The notes under the pieces: model-generated | Database searches by the model: none | Told to the model about the DNA's origin: nothing | What the model saw: only the letters and a program-made list of their open reading frames with translations | Assembly (NCBI GenBank): GCA_963837005.1 | Contig: CAWIMC010000001.1 | Coordinates: 620,001 to 684,000, forward strand | DNA from: CALDTK01 sp963837005 | Lineage (GTDB): Bacteria > Bacteroidota > Bacteroidia > Chitinophagales > Saprospiraceae | Length of the DNA stretch: 64,000 bases | Reading direction: 5' to 3' | Made by a program: the position numbers and the translations under genes | Part shown: piece after piece, positions 1 through 6,967 of the stretch | How the letters are laid out: each line of letters starts with the position of its first letter | Position numbering within the stretch: position 1 is the first letter of the stretch

Positions 1-1
1 C

Positions 2-691
2 CAACAGGTGGAGCGGATGTTCGATAACATCAGCCCGTACTACGATATCCTGAACCGGGTGCTGAGCCTGGGGATCGACCGTCGGTGGCGCAAAACCGCG
101 GTGGGACTTCTACCCGATCGCTATGCCATCAAAGTGATGGACATGGCGACGGGTACAGCCGACCTCGCGCTCGAGATCGTTCGCCAGCGGCCTCACGCGA
201 GTGTCATCGGAATCGACATCAGTCAAGATATGCTCGGGATCGGTCGTAAAAAGGTCGTCGAGGCTGGGCTCAGTGATCATATCGAGTTAGTGGGTGGCGC
301 CTCTGAGCAGATAAACTACGCCGACGACACTTTTGACGCTGCCACAGTAGCCTTTGGGGTGCGCAATTTCGAAGACACGGTGGGCGGTCTGCGGGAGATG
401 TGTCGCGTCGTGCGTCCTGGCGGGCGGATCATCGTCTTGGAGTTTAGCCGGATACGTACGTTTCCCATCAAGCAGGCGTTCAACTTGTACTTTGGCCGCG
501 TCTTACCGGCCATTGGGAAGGCGTGGAGCAGCGATCCCCGCGCCTACTCTTACCTGTACGAATCCGTGCAGGCCTTTCCGGATGGCAAGGATTTTGGTCT
601 ACTACTCGAACAAGCCGGTTTTGTGCAACCCAGCTGGCAAGTTCTTACGCTCGGCATATGCACGGTCTACACCGCAGAGGTACCTTCTTAG
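2..691 (+). CDS. ubiE: Demethylmenaquinone methyltransferase UbiE/MenG (5'-truncated by window edge)
   Basis: SAM-dependent C-methyltransferase that makes menaquinone from demethylmenaquinone, the respiratory quinone of Bacteroidota. The reading frame is open from base 2 (Q-Q-V-E-R-M-F-D-N-I-S), so the true start lies a few codons before the window; 229 residues are visible. The family signatures are MFDNISPYYDILN at the N-terminus, the SAM-binding motif MDMATGTADLAL near residue 45, and GVRNFED and PGGRIIVLEFS further on. Its last 34 bases overlap the start of porT, and a ubiE-porT order is common in this phylum. The identification rests on end-to-end motif match. Confidence 0.95.
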   Translation, partial: QQVERMFDNISPYYDILNRVLSLGIDRRWRKTAVGLLPDRYAIKVMDMATGTADLALEIVRQRPHASVIGIDISQDMLGIGRKKVVEAGLSDHIELVGGASEQINYADDTFDAATVAFGVRNFEDTVGGLREMCRVVRPGGRIIVLEFSRIRTFPIKQAFNLYFGRVLPAIGKAWSSDPRAYSYLYESVQAFPDGKDFGLLLEQAGFVQPSWQVLTLGICTVYTAEVPS

Positions 692-1374
692 CGCTCGTTT
701 GCCTCCTGGTGGGCCTGTCGACGGTTTTGGCGCAAGCCCCACAACGCGGCAACTACAACTACCGCGAGCACCAGGCCAAGAATTACTACTTTGGCATTAC
801 CGTCGGCTACAATACGTCGAGCTACAAGCCTTACTTCTCCGAGGACTTCATCGGCGATCGCAACGTGCTCGGGATTCGCGTTAACCGGGAACCGGGACTC
901 GACCTCAAGATCGTCTCTAACCTGAAGGTGGGCGAATACATCGACGTCCGCTTTCTGCCGGGCCTCGCTTTCGCTGGGCGCTCGATCGAGTATACCAGCG
1001 AGACGATTAACATCCCGGATCGCAAGATATCGAGCGTGTTTGCGGAGTTCCCCGTCCAGGTGCGCTACAAGTCGGAGCCCTGGAAGGACATTCGGATGTT
1101 CGTGCTCGGGGGTGTGAAATACAGCTACGACGTCGCCTCAGACTCGAAAACCAAGGACGCCGATGAGTTCGTCAAGTTCTCCCCAAGCGACTTCCAGCTA
1201 GAGGTTGGGGCCGGGATGCAGTTCTACTTCCCGTACTTCATCTTCTCTCCTGAGGTGAAGTTTAGTCACGGGCTGGGCAACGTACTAATTTTCGACCGCG
1301 GAGTGCCGCAGAGTTCAGTGCTCGACAAGGTGCTGAGTCGTGCGTTTACGATAAGTCTGCACTTCGAGGGCTAG
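658..1374 (+). CDS. porT: PorT-family outer-membrane beta-barrel protein (type IX secretion)
   Basis: Predicted outer-membrane component of the Bacteroidota type IX secretion system. The 238-residue frame has an N-terminal signal peptide (FLALVCLLVGLSTVLAQA) followed by alternating aromatic/hydrophobic beta strands (YYFGITVGYNTSSY near the N-terminus, MQFYFPYFIFSPEVKFSHGL near the C-terminus) typical of PorT barrels. The start at ATG 658 is chosen because it places the signal peptide at the extreme N-terminus; the frame is open upstream only as a shadow of ubiE. Position right after ubiE, overlapping it by 34 nt, supports the call and suggests co-transcription. A generic PorT-like barrel with another role is the main alternative. 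Confidence 0.8.
   Translation: MHGLHRRGTFLALVCLLVGLSTVLAQAPQRGNYNYREHQAKNYYFGITVGYNTSSYKPYFSEDFIGDRNVLGIRVNREPGLDLKIVSNLKVGEYIDVRFLPGLAFAGRSIEYTSETINIPDRKISSVFAEFPVQVRYKSEPWKDIRMFVLGGVKYSYDVASDSKTKDADEFVKFSPSDFQLEVGAGMQFYFPYFIFSPEVKFSHGLGNVLIFDRGVPQSSVLDKVLSRAFTISLHFEG
724..738 (+). repeat. GNRA-hairpin repeat
   Basis: Stem GGC/GCC, loop GCAA. Inside porT, sense orientation, over the signal-peptide cleavage region (VLAQA). Confidence 0.75.
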
Positions 1375-1400
1375 CTGGGAACGGTGGTGCTATAGGACCT

Positions 1401-2009
1401 TTATTCTGTGAGGTGATCATTATCGCCGAGCAAGGTCCGAAAGGCCTCGGCCTCCTTTTGCATGTAAGGATAAAACTCCTCGAACGCTTTCGCGAAAACC
1501 TGCTCGTTGGCGCGTAGGGTGTCGATGACGCCTGTCAACAGTTCCGGCTTCGACAAGCGCCGTCCGAAGCGCTCGAATACGTACGCCTGGCCTTCATAAC
1601 TCCCGTATTGCCTGAGCCAGTCCGCGGACGACATTCGCGCAAAACGCGCGGACAGCGTCTCGGGCAAGCAATCGGCCTTCGAGGCTAGCGCGGCGTAGGC
1701 CCGCTCCGATACCGCGTGTATGCTTTCGGCCGCAAAGCGGTGCCACCGCGTCGCCAAAAGATAGTCGGCGTAGATGTCGAAGATCACCGAGGCATACTTT
1801 CCGTGCATGGGATGCAGCAATCGCCAGCAGGTTCGGACAGCCGGGTGGTTGTCGGTGACGTGGTCGATGTGGCGGTGGAGCGCGACGCCGTCCTGCAGTT
1901 CGAGCGTGAGTTCGAGGCACTCGCGCTTGCGGAGGTAGTCGGCCGAGAGATTCCCGACGATGAGGTCGGGGTCGTGGCCGGAGAGGTGGGCGTGGGCGAG
2001 GTGGTTCAC
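1401..2009 (-). CDS. ACP phosphodiesterase (AcpH/DUF479 family)
   Basis: Predicted acyl-carrier-protein phosphodiesterase, which removes the 4'-phosphopantetheine group from ACP. The family hallmark NHLAHAHLSGHDPDLIVGN lies at the N-terminus, followed by GVALHRHIDHVTDNHP with metal-binding His/Asp residues and a conserved FDIYADYLLATRW. A GTG start at 2007-2009, directly before NHLAHAHL, gives 202 residues, close to the E. coli length of about 190; the frame remains open 48 nt upstream but that part lacks family sequence. It is convergent with porT and divergent from ychF. Some homologues have only been described as DUF479, so the enzymatic assignment is by family. Confidence 0.8.
   Translation of the reverse strand: MNHLAHAHLSGHDPDLIVGNLSADYLRKRECLELTLELQDGVALHRHIDHVTDNHPAVRTCWRLLHPMHGKYASVIFDIYADYLLATRWHRFAAESIHAVSERAYAALASKADCLPETLSARFARMSSADWLRQYGSYEGQAYVFERFGRRLSKPELLTGVIDTLRANEQVFAKAFEEFYPYMQKEAEAFRTLLGDNDHLTE
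1485..1499 (-). repeat. GNRA-hairpin repeat
   Basis: Stem CGC/GCG, loop GAAA, preceded by CAG. Inside the ACP phosphodiesterase gene, sense (encodes VFAKA). One of two CGC/GCG stem variants. Confidence 0.75.
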
Positions 2010-2095
2010 GGTGGGGAAGGTCGATAAAACCTGGCTGCCGCCGCCAAGAGGTCTCAATCCTCGAGTGACAGATGGCCCACCTTATTCGCTTTGCC

Positions 2096-2103
2096 TACCT
2101 TTG
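2096..2103 (+). promoter_or_regulatory. Bacteroidota-type -7 box for ychF
   Basis: TACCTTTG matches the phylum's TAnnTTTG -7 consensus and lies 72 nt before the ychF ATG. No convincing -33 TTG was found at the usual spacing. Transcription from here would start close to the first base of the inverted repeat at 2109. Confidence 0.5.
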
Positions 2104-2107
2104 CGCC

Positions 2108-2122
2108 CGCTTTCGCGAAAAC
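2108..2122 (-). repeat. GNRA-hairpin repeat (left half of inverted pair)
   Basis: Stem CGC/GCG, loop GAAA, preceded by CAG. Intergenic; faces the copy at 2143-2157 on the other strand. Confidence 0.75.
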
Positions 2123-2156
2123 CTGCCCTACGCGTGTGGCAGGTTTTGGCGAAAGC
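2109..2156 (+). other. Inverted repeat / leader hairpin upstream of ychF
   Basis: Arms 2109-2127 and 2138-2156 are 19 nt each with a single mismatch and a 10-nt loop (ctacgcgtgt). The arms consist of two head-to-head copies of the dispersed GNRA-hairpin element plus their shared CAGG flank. Placed just after a -7 box, it should fold at the 5' end of ychF mRNA. A transcript-end hairpin is less likely because no T-tract follows and neither flanking gene ends here. Confidence 0.7.
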
Positions 2157-2157
2157 C
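2143..2157 (+). repeat. GNRA-hairpin repeat (right half of inverted pair)
   Basis: Stem GGC/GCC, loop GAAA, preceded by CAG. Intergenic, 18 nt before the ychF start codon. Confidence 0.8.
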
Positions 2158-2174
2158 GCAAAAATCCCTACCCC

Positions 2175-3272
2175 ATGGCCCTCCAGTGTGGCATCGTCGG
2201 ACTCCCAAACGTCGGCAAGTCGACCCTCTTCAACGCCCTCACCGCCGGCAAAGCACTCGCCGCCAACTACCCCTTTGCCACCAAAGACCCGAACGTCGGT
2301 GTGATCAGCGTCCCGGACGAGCGACTCGTGAAGCTGACTGAGTGGGTGCAGCCGAAGTCCGTGGTCCCAACGGCCATCGAGATCGTCGACATCGCCGGGC
2401 TTATCAAGGGCGCCAGTCAGGGCGAGGGGCTCGGCAACCAGTTCCTCGCCAACATCCGCGAGACGAACGCCATCTGCCACGTGGTGCGCTGCTTCGAAGA
2501 CGACAACGTCGTGCACGTCGACGGGGGCGTCAATCCGGTGCGCGACAAAGAAATCATCGATACCGAGTTGATCCTCAAGGACCTCGAGACCCTCGGCAAG
2601 CGCGTCGATCGCCTGAGTAAAGAGGCCAAGACTGGCAAGAAAGAAGCGCTCGTAGCTCTCGATCTCGGCAAGCGCCTTACCGCCCACCTCGACGACGGCA
2701 AACCGGCCCGCAGTTTCGCGCAGGACGACTCCGAGGCAGAGTTCGTCAAGGACCTCTTCCTTCTAACCGCCAAGCCCATCCTCTACGTCTGCAACGTAGA
2801 CGAGAACTCGGTGACCACCGGCAACGCCCACACCGAAGCTTTCCGCGCCGCCGTCGCCGACGAGCAGGCCGAGGTCATCCTGATCTGCGCCAATATCGAA
2901 GCCGAGATTATTCAGTTGGAGGAGGAAGAGGAGCGCGCCATGTTCCTCGAAGAAATGGGGCTGTCGGAGCCGGGCGTCAACCGCCTCATCTTTAGCTGCT
3001 ACAAGCTCCTAGACTTAATCACCTACTTCACCGCCGGCGAGAAGGAAGTGCGGGCCTGGACGATTAACCGCGGTACAAAAGCCCCGGGCGCGGCCGGCGT
3101 TATCCACTCCGACTTCGAGCGCGGCTTCATCCGGGCCGAGGTGATCCATTACGCCGACTACGAAACCTACAAGTCGGAAGCCGCCGTCAAGACCGCCGGT
3201 AAGATGGGCGTCGAGGGCAAGGAGTACGTCGTCGAGGACGGGGATGTGATGCACTTTAGGTTTAATGTGTAG
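2175..3272 (+). CDS. ychF: Redox-regulated ATPase/GTPase YchF (Obg family, OLA1)
   Basis: Universally conserved translation-associated P-loop NTPase of the Obg family. The start at ATG 2175 (MALQCGIVGLPNVGKST) gives 365 residues, matching E. coli (363). An upstream extension from 2091 merely translates the leader inverted repeat and is rejected. G1 is GLPNVGKS, G3 DIAGL, and the G4 position reads NVDE instead of NKxD, the change linked to ATP preference in this family. The C-terminal TGS-like domain (FTAGEKEVRAWTINRGTKAP, with DFERGFIRAEVI after it) is intact. It stands alone, followed by a toxin-antitoxin pair. Confidence 0.96.
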   Translation: MALQCGIVGLPNVGKSTLFNALTAGKALAANYPFATKDPNVGVISVPDERLVKLTEWVQPKSVVPTAIEIVDIAGLIKGASQGEGLGNQFLANIRETNAICHVVRCFEDDNVVHVDGGVNPVRDKEIIDTELILKDLETLGKRVDRLSKEAKTGKKEALVALDLGKRLTAHLDDGKPARSFAQDDSEAEFVKDLFLLTAKPILYVCNVDENSVTTGNAHTEAFRAAVADEQAEVILICANIEAEIIQLEEEEERAMFLEEMGLSEPGVNRLIFSCYKLLDLITYFTAGEKEVRAWTINRGTKAPGAAGVIHSDFERGFIRAEVIHYADYETYKSEAAVKTAGKMGVEGKEYVVEDGDVMHFRFNV

Positions 3273-3348
3273 CGTGAGGTGGGCTGGGCTTACGCTCTGG
3301 CCTATACACACTAACCCCAGCACGATCGAGCGGGCTTCGTTTGCCTAG

Positions 3349-3370
3349 CTTGCTGCTGTACCGCAGCAAG
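3349..3370. promoter_or_regulatory. Perfect palindrome upstream of the toxin-antitoxin pair
   Basis: CTTGCTGC (3349-3356) and GCAGCAAG (3363-3370) are perfect inverted arms around TGTACC. It lies 31 nt before the antitoxin ATG and just before a TATCTTGC -7-like box (3387-3394), the position expected for an autoregulatory operator. It could instead be a weak ychF terminator, but there is no T-run. Confidence 0.5.
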
Positions 3371-3401
3371 ATCTCACCGCGTGGGCTATCTTGCGTGACA
3401 T

Positions 3402-3686
3402 ATGCAGACCGCTTCCGTCAAATCTCTCGATGCGCAGCTGGCGCTTGCCCCGGCTGTTGATAAGCTAGAACTCATCCGGTGGATTGTAGAACTCGAGGAC
3501 GTAGGTTTACTCTCTCTCCTGTCCGATCTACACCATACTTCTACAGGGGGAGCGGGCGCCGATGAGTTCGAAATGACGCCAGAAATGGTCGCCGACATGA
3601 ATGCCAGAGCAGATGAGGCCGAAGAGGATATAGCCGCCGGTCGAGTGTATTCCAAGGTCGAGATCTTATCGCACTTAGGGATTTGA
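3402..3686 (+). CDS. Putative antitoxin of a RelE/ParE-type module
   Basis: A 94-residue acidic protein (MQTASVKSLDAQLALAPAVD at the start, then helical EL/LI-rich sequence and a Glu-rich tail, AEEDIAAG). I recognise no DNA-binding fold with certainty. The call rests on context: the next gene, a RelE/ParE-like toxin, begins within the stop codon of this one (TTGA overlap at 3683-3686), and a palindrome lies just upstream. Small acidic antitoxins that wrap ParE-like toxins commonly have this size, charge and order. Confidence 0.65.
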   Translation: MQTASVKSLDAQLALAPAVDKLELIRWIVELEDVGLLSLLSDLHHTSTGGAGADEFEMTPEMVADMNARADEAEEDIAAGRVYSKVEILSHLGI

Positions 3687-3991
3687 GCGTCCGGATCGTA
3701 TTTGCCCGCTCGGCAAGGAGGAGACTCGAACAAATCATAGCCTTTTATGCGGCCATACATCGCCAGACCTACGGCGAGTGGCTTGTCGCCGAGCTGGTCT
3801 CTCTGACAGATAGGCTGCCCGAGCACCCTGAGCTAGGCTCGCCTGAGTCGAGCTTAGCACACCGGAAATTGGGCTATCGCTCGCTCGGTTACAAGCGTAC
3901 GCACAAAATTGTCTATAGAATCGACGGCGATACTGTTATTGTCACCGACTTTTTTCACGTAAGGCAGAGACCTAGCAAAATGCGTCTGTAG
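3683..3991 (+). CDS. RelE/ParE-family toxin
   Basis: A 102-residue basic protein of the type II toxin-antitoxin RelE/ParE superfamily. Visible family features are the N-terminal strand-helix SVRIVFARSARRRLEQIIAFY, the central helix with ELVSLTDRLPEHPELG, and the C-terminal strands YKRTHKIVYRIDGDTVIVTDFFHVRQRP, where HxVxYRxxxDxVxxxxxxHxRQ is characteristic. It uses a TTG start overlapping the antitoxin stop, implying translational coupling. ParE members poison gyrase and RelE members cleave mRNA; which applies cannot be read from the sequence. Confidence 0.85.
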   Translation: MSVRIVFARSARRRLEQIIAFYAAIHRQTYGEWLVAELVSLTDRLPEHPELGSPESSLAHRKLGYRSLGYKRTHKIVYRIDGDTVIVTDFFHVRQRPSKMRL

Positions 3992-3996
3992 GACCT

Positions 3997-4572
3997 ATGC
4001 TCATCGCCCTCCACAAGCCCTACGACGTCCTCTCCCAGTTCACCGTCGAGGTGCCGGGACAGCGCACGCTCGCCGAATTCGGGCTACCGAAAGGCGTTTA
4101 CGCCGTCGGGCGACTCGACCGCGACAGCGAAGGACTGCTACTACTTTCGGACGACGGTCCGCTCGTGAAGCGCCTCTCCGATCCGTCGAGCCTTACGGCA
4201 AAACACTACACCGTCCAAGTCGAAGGCAAACCTACGGAACATCAATTGCGGCAACTACGGTCCGGTGTCGACCTCCGCATCAACAAACGCATTCACCGCA
4301 CCGCACCCGCTGAGGTCACTACCCTACCCGAACCAGGTTTTGCCGAAAGGCAGCCGCCGGTCCGCTTCCGCAAAACCGTACTCGACGCCTGGCTCGAGCT
4401 CGTCATTACGGAGGGTAAGAATCGACAAGTGAGGCGGATGTGCGCGGCGGTAGGCTTGCCGGTGCTGCGGCTCATACGGACGGCGGTCGGCGAGTACGAA
4501 CTAGGTGACTTGAGGGAGGGCGAGTGGCGCGAACTCGCCCTTCCGCGCCAATCACAACGCATCCATCGCTAG
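3997..4572 (+). CDS. rluE: 23S rRNA pseudouridine synthase, RluE-like
   Basis: RsuA-family pseudouridine synthase that isomerises a uridine in 23S rRNA (U2457 in E. coli RluE). The catalytic motif GRLDRDSEGLLLLSDDG contains the essential Asp, and KNRQVRRMCAAVGLPVLRLIR is the conserved C-terminal motif. At 191 residues with no N-terminal S4 domain it fits RluE better than RsuA, RluB or RluF. The ATG at 3997 directly precedes the family start LIALHKPYDVLSQFT. The gene follows the toxin by 5 nt and its 3' end overlaps the convergent DUF3307 remnant by about 21 nt. Confidence 0.88.
   Translation: MLIALHKPYDVLSQFTVEVPGQRTLAEFGLPKGVYAVGRLDRDSEGLLLLSDDGPLVKRLSDPSSLTAKHYTVQVEGKPTEHQLRQLRSGVDLRINKRIHRTAPAEVTTLPEPGFAERQPPVRFRKTVLDAWLELVITEGKNRQVRRMCAAVGLPVLRLIRTAVGEYELGDLREGEWRELALPRQSQRIHR
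4190..4204 (-). repeat. GNRA-hairpin repeat
   Basis: Stem GCC/GGC, loop GTAA. Inside rluE, antisense. Confidence 0.75.
4337..4351 (+). repeat. GNRA-hairpin repeat
   Basis: Stem GCC/GGC, loop GAAA, preceded by CAG. Inside rluE, sense (encodes GFAERQ). Confidence 0.8.
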
Positions 4573-4914
4573 CCTTGCGGCAAAACCTACCACGATCGCG
4601 AAGGCAAAACTCGCCAGCGAGCCAATCAGGTAGTTCCCCTTGCGCCGCTGCGTGTCGTCGTCTTTGATGTAGCCGAAGCGAAACACCGACTTGGCCGTCA
4701 GTAGGAATCCGACGCCGGTTACCTTCCCGGAGATTACGAACAGCACGATCAGAAAGCGTTCTAGCTGTCCGATGAGTTGTCCGGCATTCGGGAGCCCTTG
4801 TTAGGCTCCCCGATTACGCTCACGTACGGTGCTACCGCCCGTCGCACGGCCCAAGCCCCGAGGAAGCGCGCCAGCTATAGCGCCACGGCCACGACAATCT
4901 CCACCTCGACGATC
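4552..4914 (-). pseudogene. Decayed DUF3307-family membrane protein (C-terminal part)
   Basis: Minus-strand reading gives GLPNAGQLIGQLERFLIVLFV, then GVGFLLTAKSVFRFGYIKDD and a final hydrophobic segment, the C-terminal pattern of Bacteroidota DUF3307 proteins (LERF...AAKSxxRF...). Upstream of a stop at 4801-4803 the matching sequence continues in another frame (LARFLGAWAVRRAVAPYVS, then VIGEPNKG), so a frameshift falls near 4790-4800. That second frame itself has an in-frame TAG further upstream. Only about 120 codons fit before the SatD gene, against 230-250 in full homologues as I recall them, so the N-terminal half is gone. DUF3307 genes are often found after satD, as here. Confidence 0.6.
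4572..4586 (-). repeat. GNRA-hairpin repeat
   Basis: Stem GCC/GGC, loop GCAA, preceded by TAG. At the very 3' end of the DUF3307 remnant, sense to it, just past the rluE stop. Confidence 0.75.
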
Positions 4915-5529
4915 CTATCCAATTCTTCTGTGGGCGATGCGCCAAGATTGTTCTGCCGACAAGATAGCCGCCGTGCGGCCGGCCACGTAATGCCGAGAAA
5001 CCGCCTGCTGGGAGATCTGCATCTGCCTGGCCACCCCCGCCTGGTCGGTGTTCCTGTCCAGCAGAAGGCGCGCCATCACTTCATTCTGCCTGGTTGTCTG
5101 CGCCTCGGATAGCGTCCCGCACAGCATGCATGCCGCTACCCACCCGGCAGCCGTACCTAAGTCGGGGAAGTAGCCGATTCTTTGGCGTGTCTGTTTGAGG
5201 CGGTCGATCCCGCGACTGGCAGCTACGTACGCGGGTCCCGACCTCAACGTGATTGGCTGTTCACCGGGGGGGGCGGATTGAAGCGCTAGTGCGACGCGCA
5301 TCCCCGCACGGCCGCCGCGACGTGCGAGACTGTCGATAATCAAGGCCACGGCGAGCGCTTCGGCGGCGGGCGTCTCCAACTGGAAAGTGTCCCCCTGGCT
5401 CACGGCCATCGCACTTACGCGACCGCTACCGCGAAAAGCATCAGCGATCTGGTGCCCGAGCGCCTCAACGTCACCCGGCGACCAATCCGATGTCGATGCA
5501 ATGAGGTCTGCCGAGAGATACGCGAACAT
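4915..5529 (-). CDS. SatD-like protein with C-terminal helix-turn-helix
   Basis: A 204-residue protein resembling Bacteroidota SatD-family proteins: an N-terminal alpha/beta part (MFAYLSADLIASTSDWSPGD, then an SQGDTFQLE strand-turn) and a C-terminal segment with a plausible helix-turn-helix (QAGVARQMQISQQAVSRHYVAGR). The biochemical role of SatD is not established. Context supports the family: a DUF3307 remnant lies directly downstream on the same strand and nested inverted repeats directly upstream could be the site its HTH binds. The start ATG at 5527-5529 adjoins that AT-rich region. Confidence 0.6.
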   Translation of the reverse strand: MFAYLSADLIASTSDWSPGDVEALGHQIADAFRGSGRVSAMAVSQGDTFQLETPAAEALAVALIIDSLARRGGRAGMRVALALQSAPPGEQPITLRSGPAYVAASRGIDRLKQTRQRIGYFPDLGTAAGWVAACMLCGTLSEAQTTRQNEVMARLLLDRNTDQAGVARQMQISQQAVSRHYVAGRTAAILSAEQSWRIAHRRIG

Positions 5530-5565
5530 GCCGCGAATTTACAATCAACATTGGGTGTAAAAGAG

Positions 5566-5620
5566 TAATACAACTATTTTTAGTTGTATGTCACAGTAAC
5601 AACTTTTTATGGTTGTATTA
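5566..5620. promoter_or_regulatory. Nested TACAAC/GTTGTA inverted repeats between satD-like gene and pdhB
   Basis: A 9-bp perfect palindrome ATACAACTA-TTTT-TAGTTGTAT spans 5568-5589. A second imperfect pair, AACAAC (5598-5603) with GTTGT (5612-5616), follows. The outermost TAATACAAC (5566-5574) and GTTGTATTA (5612-5620) are again perfect 9-bp arms. This AT-rich island, 37-91 nt upstream of the satD-like ATG and ending 7 nt past the pdhB stop, looks like a multi-site operator/promoter; its inner palindrome could also terminate pdhB mRNA. Confidence 0.6.
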
Positions 5621-5626
5621 CCGCAT

Positions 5627-6613
5627 TTATGCTATGGCATACGTCACCTCCTTTACCGCTTTGATGATCTTCTCCGCATTCGGCAAGTACTCCTCGACGA
5701 AGGGGGCGGCGTACGGCAGGTTCGTATCCGCCGAGTTGACTCGCGTCACTGGCGCATCTAAGTAGTCGAAGGCATACTTCTGAATCTCGTAGGCGATCTC
5801 GGCCGAGATGCCGCCAAAGGGCCAGCTCTCGTCGATGACCACGAGGCGATTGGTTTTTTTAACCGACTTCACGATGGTTTGGTAGTCGAGCGGTCGGATG
5901 GTACGCAGGTCGATCACCTCGCAGCTGATGCCCTCGGCTGCGAGCTTCTCGGCGGCCTCCATAGTGGGAAGCATCATCTTGTTAAAGCTCACCAAGGTGA
6001 CGTCGGTGCCCTCACGGCGGACCTTCGCCACGCCGATCGGCACGAGGTACTCGCCCTCGGGCACCTCACCTTCGTAGCCGTATAGCTGCTCGGACTCCAT
6101 GTAGCAGACTGGGTCTGGGTCGCGGATCGCGCTTTTAAGCAGGCCTTTCGCATCGGCAGGGTCGGTGCAACTTATCACCTTAAGGCCCGGTGTATTTGCC
6201 ATCCAGGCCTCGAACATCTGCGAGTGTTGCTGCGCCAGCTGGCCGGCCGAACCACTCGGTCCACGGAAAACGATCGGACAGGAGTACTGCCCGGCCGACT
6301 GGCTGAGCGTCTTCGCAGCGTTGTTGACGATCTGGTCAAAAGCGAGGACGGCGAAGTTCCAGGTCATGAACTCAACGATTGGCTTGAGGCCATTCATCGC
6401 TGCACCTACACCTATGCCTGCGAACCCGAGTTCGGCAATCGGAGTGTCGATGACGCGCCGCGGACCGAACTCTTCCAGCATCCCCTTGGAGACTTTGTAA
6501 GCGCCGTTGTACTCGGCGACCTCCTCTCCTATGAGAAAAACGTCTTCATCGCGTCTCATCTCCTCGATCATCGCTTCGCGGAGGGCGTCTCGGAGGGCTA
6601 GGGTACGGGCCAT
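5627..6613 (-). CDS. pdhB: Pyruvate dehydrogenase E1 component subunit beta
   Basis: Beta subunit of the E1 component of the pyruvate dehydrogenase complex, converting pyruvate to acetyl-CoA. The family markers are MARTLALRDALREAMIEEM at the start, VFLIGEEVAEYNGAYKVSKG (thiamine-diphosphate-contacting Glu region), DTPIAELGFAGIGVGAA, FMTWNFAVLAFDQIVNNAAK and the C-terminal VIDLRTIRPLDYQTIV. The start at 6613 gives 328 residues, as expected; the 16 codons upstream are unrelated. No alpha subunit or E2 gene is adjacent, so the complex is encoded at more than one locus. A TACTTTCG -7-like box lies at about 6640-6647. Confidence 0.94.
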   Translation of the reverse strand: MARTLALRDALREAMIEEMRRDEDVFLIGEEVAEYNGAYKVSKGMLEEFGPRRVIDTPIAELGFAGIGVGAAMNGLKPIVEFMTWNFAVLAFDQIVNNAAKTLSQSAGQYSCPIVFRGPSGSAGQLAQQHSQMFEAWMANTPGLKVISCTDPADAKGLLKSAIRDPDPVCYMESEQLYGYEGEVPEGEYLVPIGVAKVRREGTDVTLVSFNKMMLPTMEAAEKLAAEGISCEVIDLRTIRPLDYQTIVKSVKKTNRLVVIDESWPFGGISAEIAYEIQKYAFDYLDAPVTRVNSADTNLPYAAPFVEEYLPNAEKIIKAVKEVTYAIA

Positions 6614-6817
6614 ATTGGTATCTTGGTTTTGCAGGGCGCGAAAGTAGGGCTGAGCGCCCAATGCAACGGGCAGTCATTCGCATCCCGTTATATACTACTG
6701 GACAACTACCAGCCGACATTGAACGTATATTACTCGTCCCGGTACGATAATTGACTCTATGTTTACCTAAGCTCAGAGCCACCCGTCGGCCCCCGAGTGT
6801 CTGCAAATCTGCACCTT

Positions 6818-6955
6818 ATGCGCCAGTCCACCCTGAAGTCCCTCTCCGCAGCCGTCATGATCGTGAGTATGCTCGCGCTCACGGCCTGTAATCGCGGATA
6901 CGGTTGTCCGAATGCGCTGAAGGCCGACGCGGAGCAACCAAGTCGCGTCAAGTAG
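6818..6955 (+). CDS. Small lipoprotein (45 residues)
   Basis: A short frame, ATG 6818 to TAG 6955. The N-terminal Lys/Arg is followed by a hydrophobic stretch ending in the lipobox LTAC (residues 22-25), then CNRGYGCPNALKADAEQ, with a second Cys. Very short lipoproteins with a GYGCP-type tail occur in Bacteroidota, as I recall, but have no assigned function. It lies 12 nt before ytxJ on the same strand, so they are probably co-transcribed. The clean lipobox and position argue that it is a real gene despite its size. Confidence 0.65.
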   Translation: MRQSTLKSLSAAVMIVSMLALTACNRGYGCPNALKADAEQPSRVK

Positions 6956-6967
6956 GTTTCTGCCGCC

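Noticed and set aside
1716..2027. Plus-strand frame opposite the ACP phosphodiesterase gene
   Set aside because: Val/Gly/Glu-rich low-complexity product typical of an antisense shadow; the minus-strand gene has clear family motifs.
2091..2174. N-terminal extension of YchF
   Set aside because: It is a translation of the leader inverted repeat and repeat element; family homology starts at ATG 2175.
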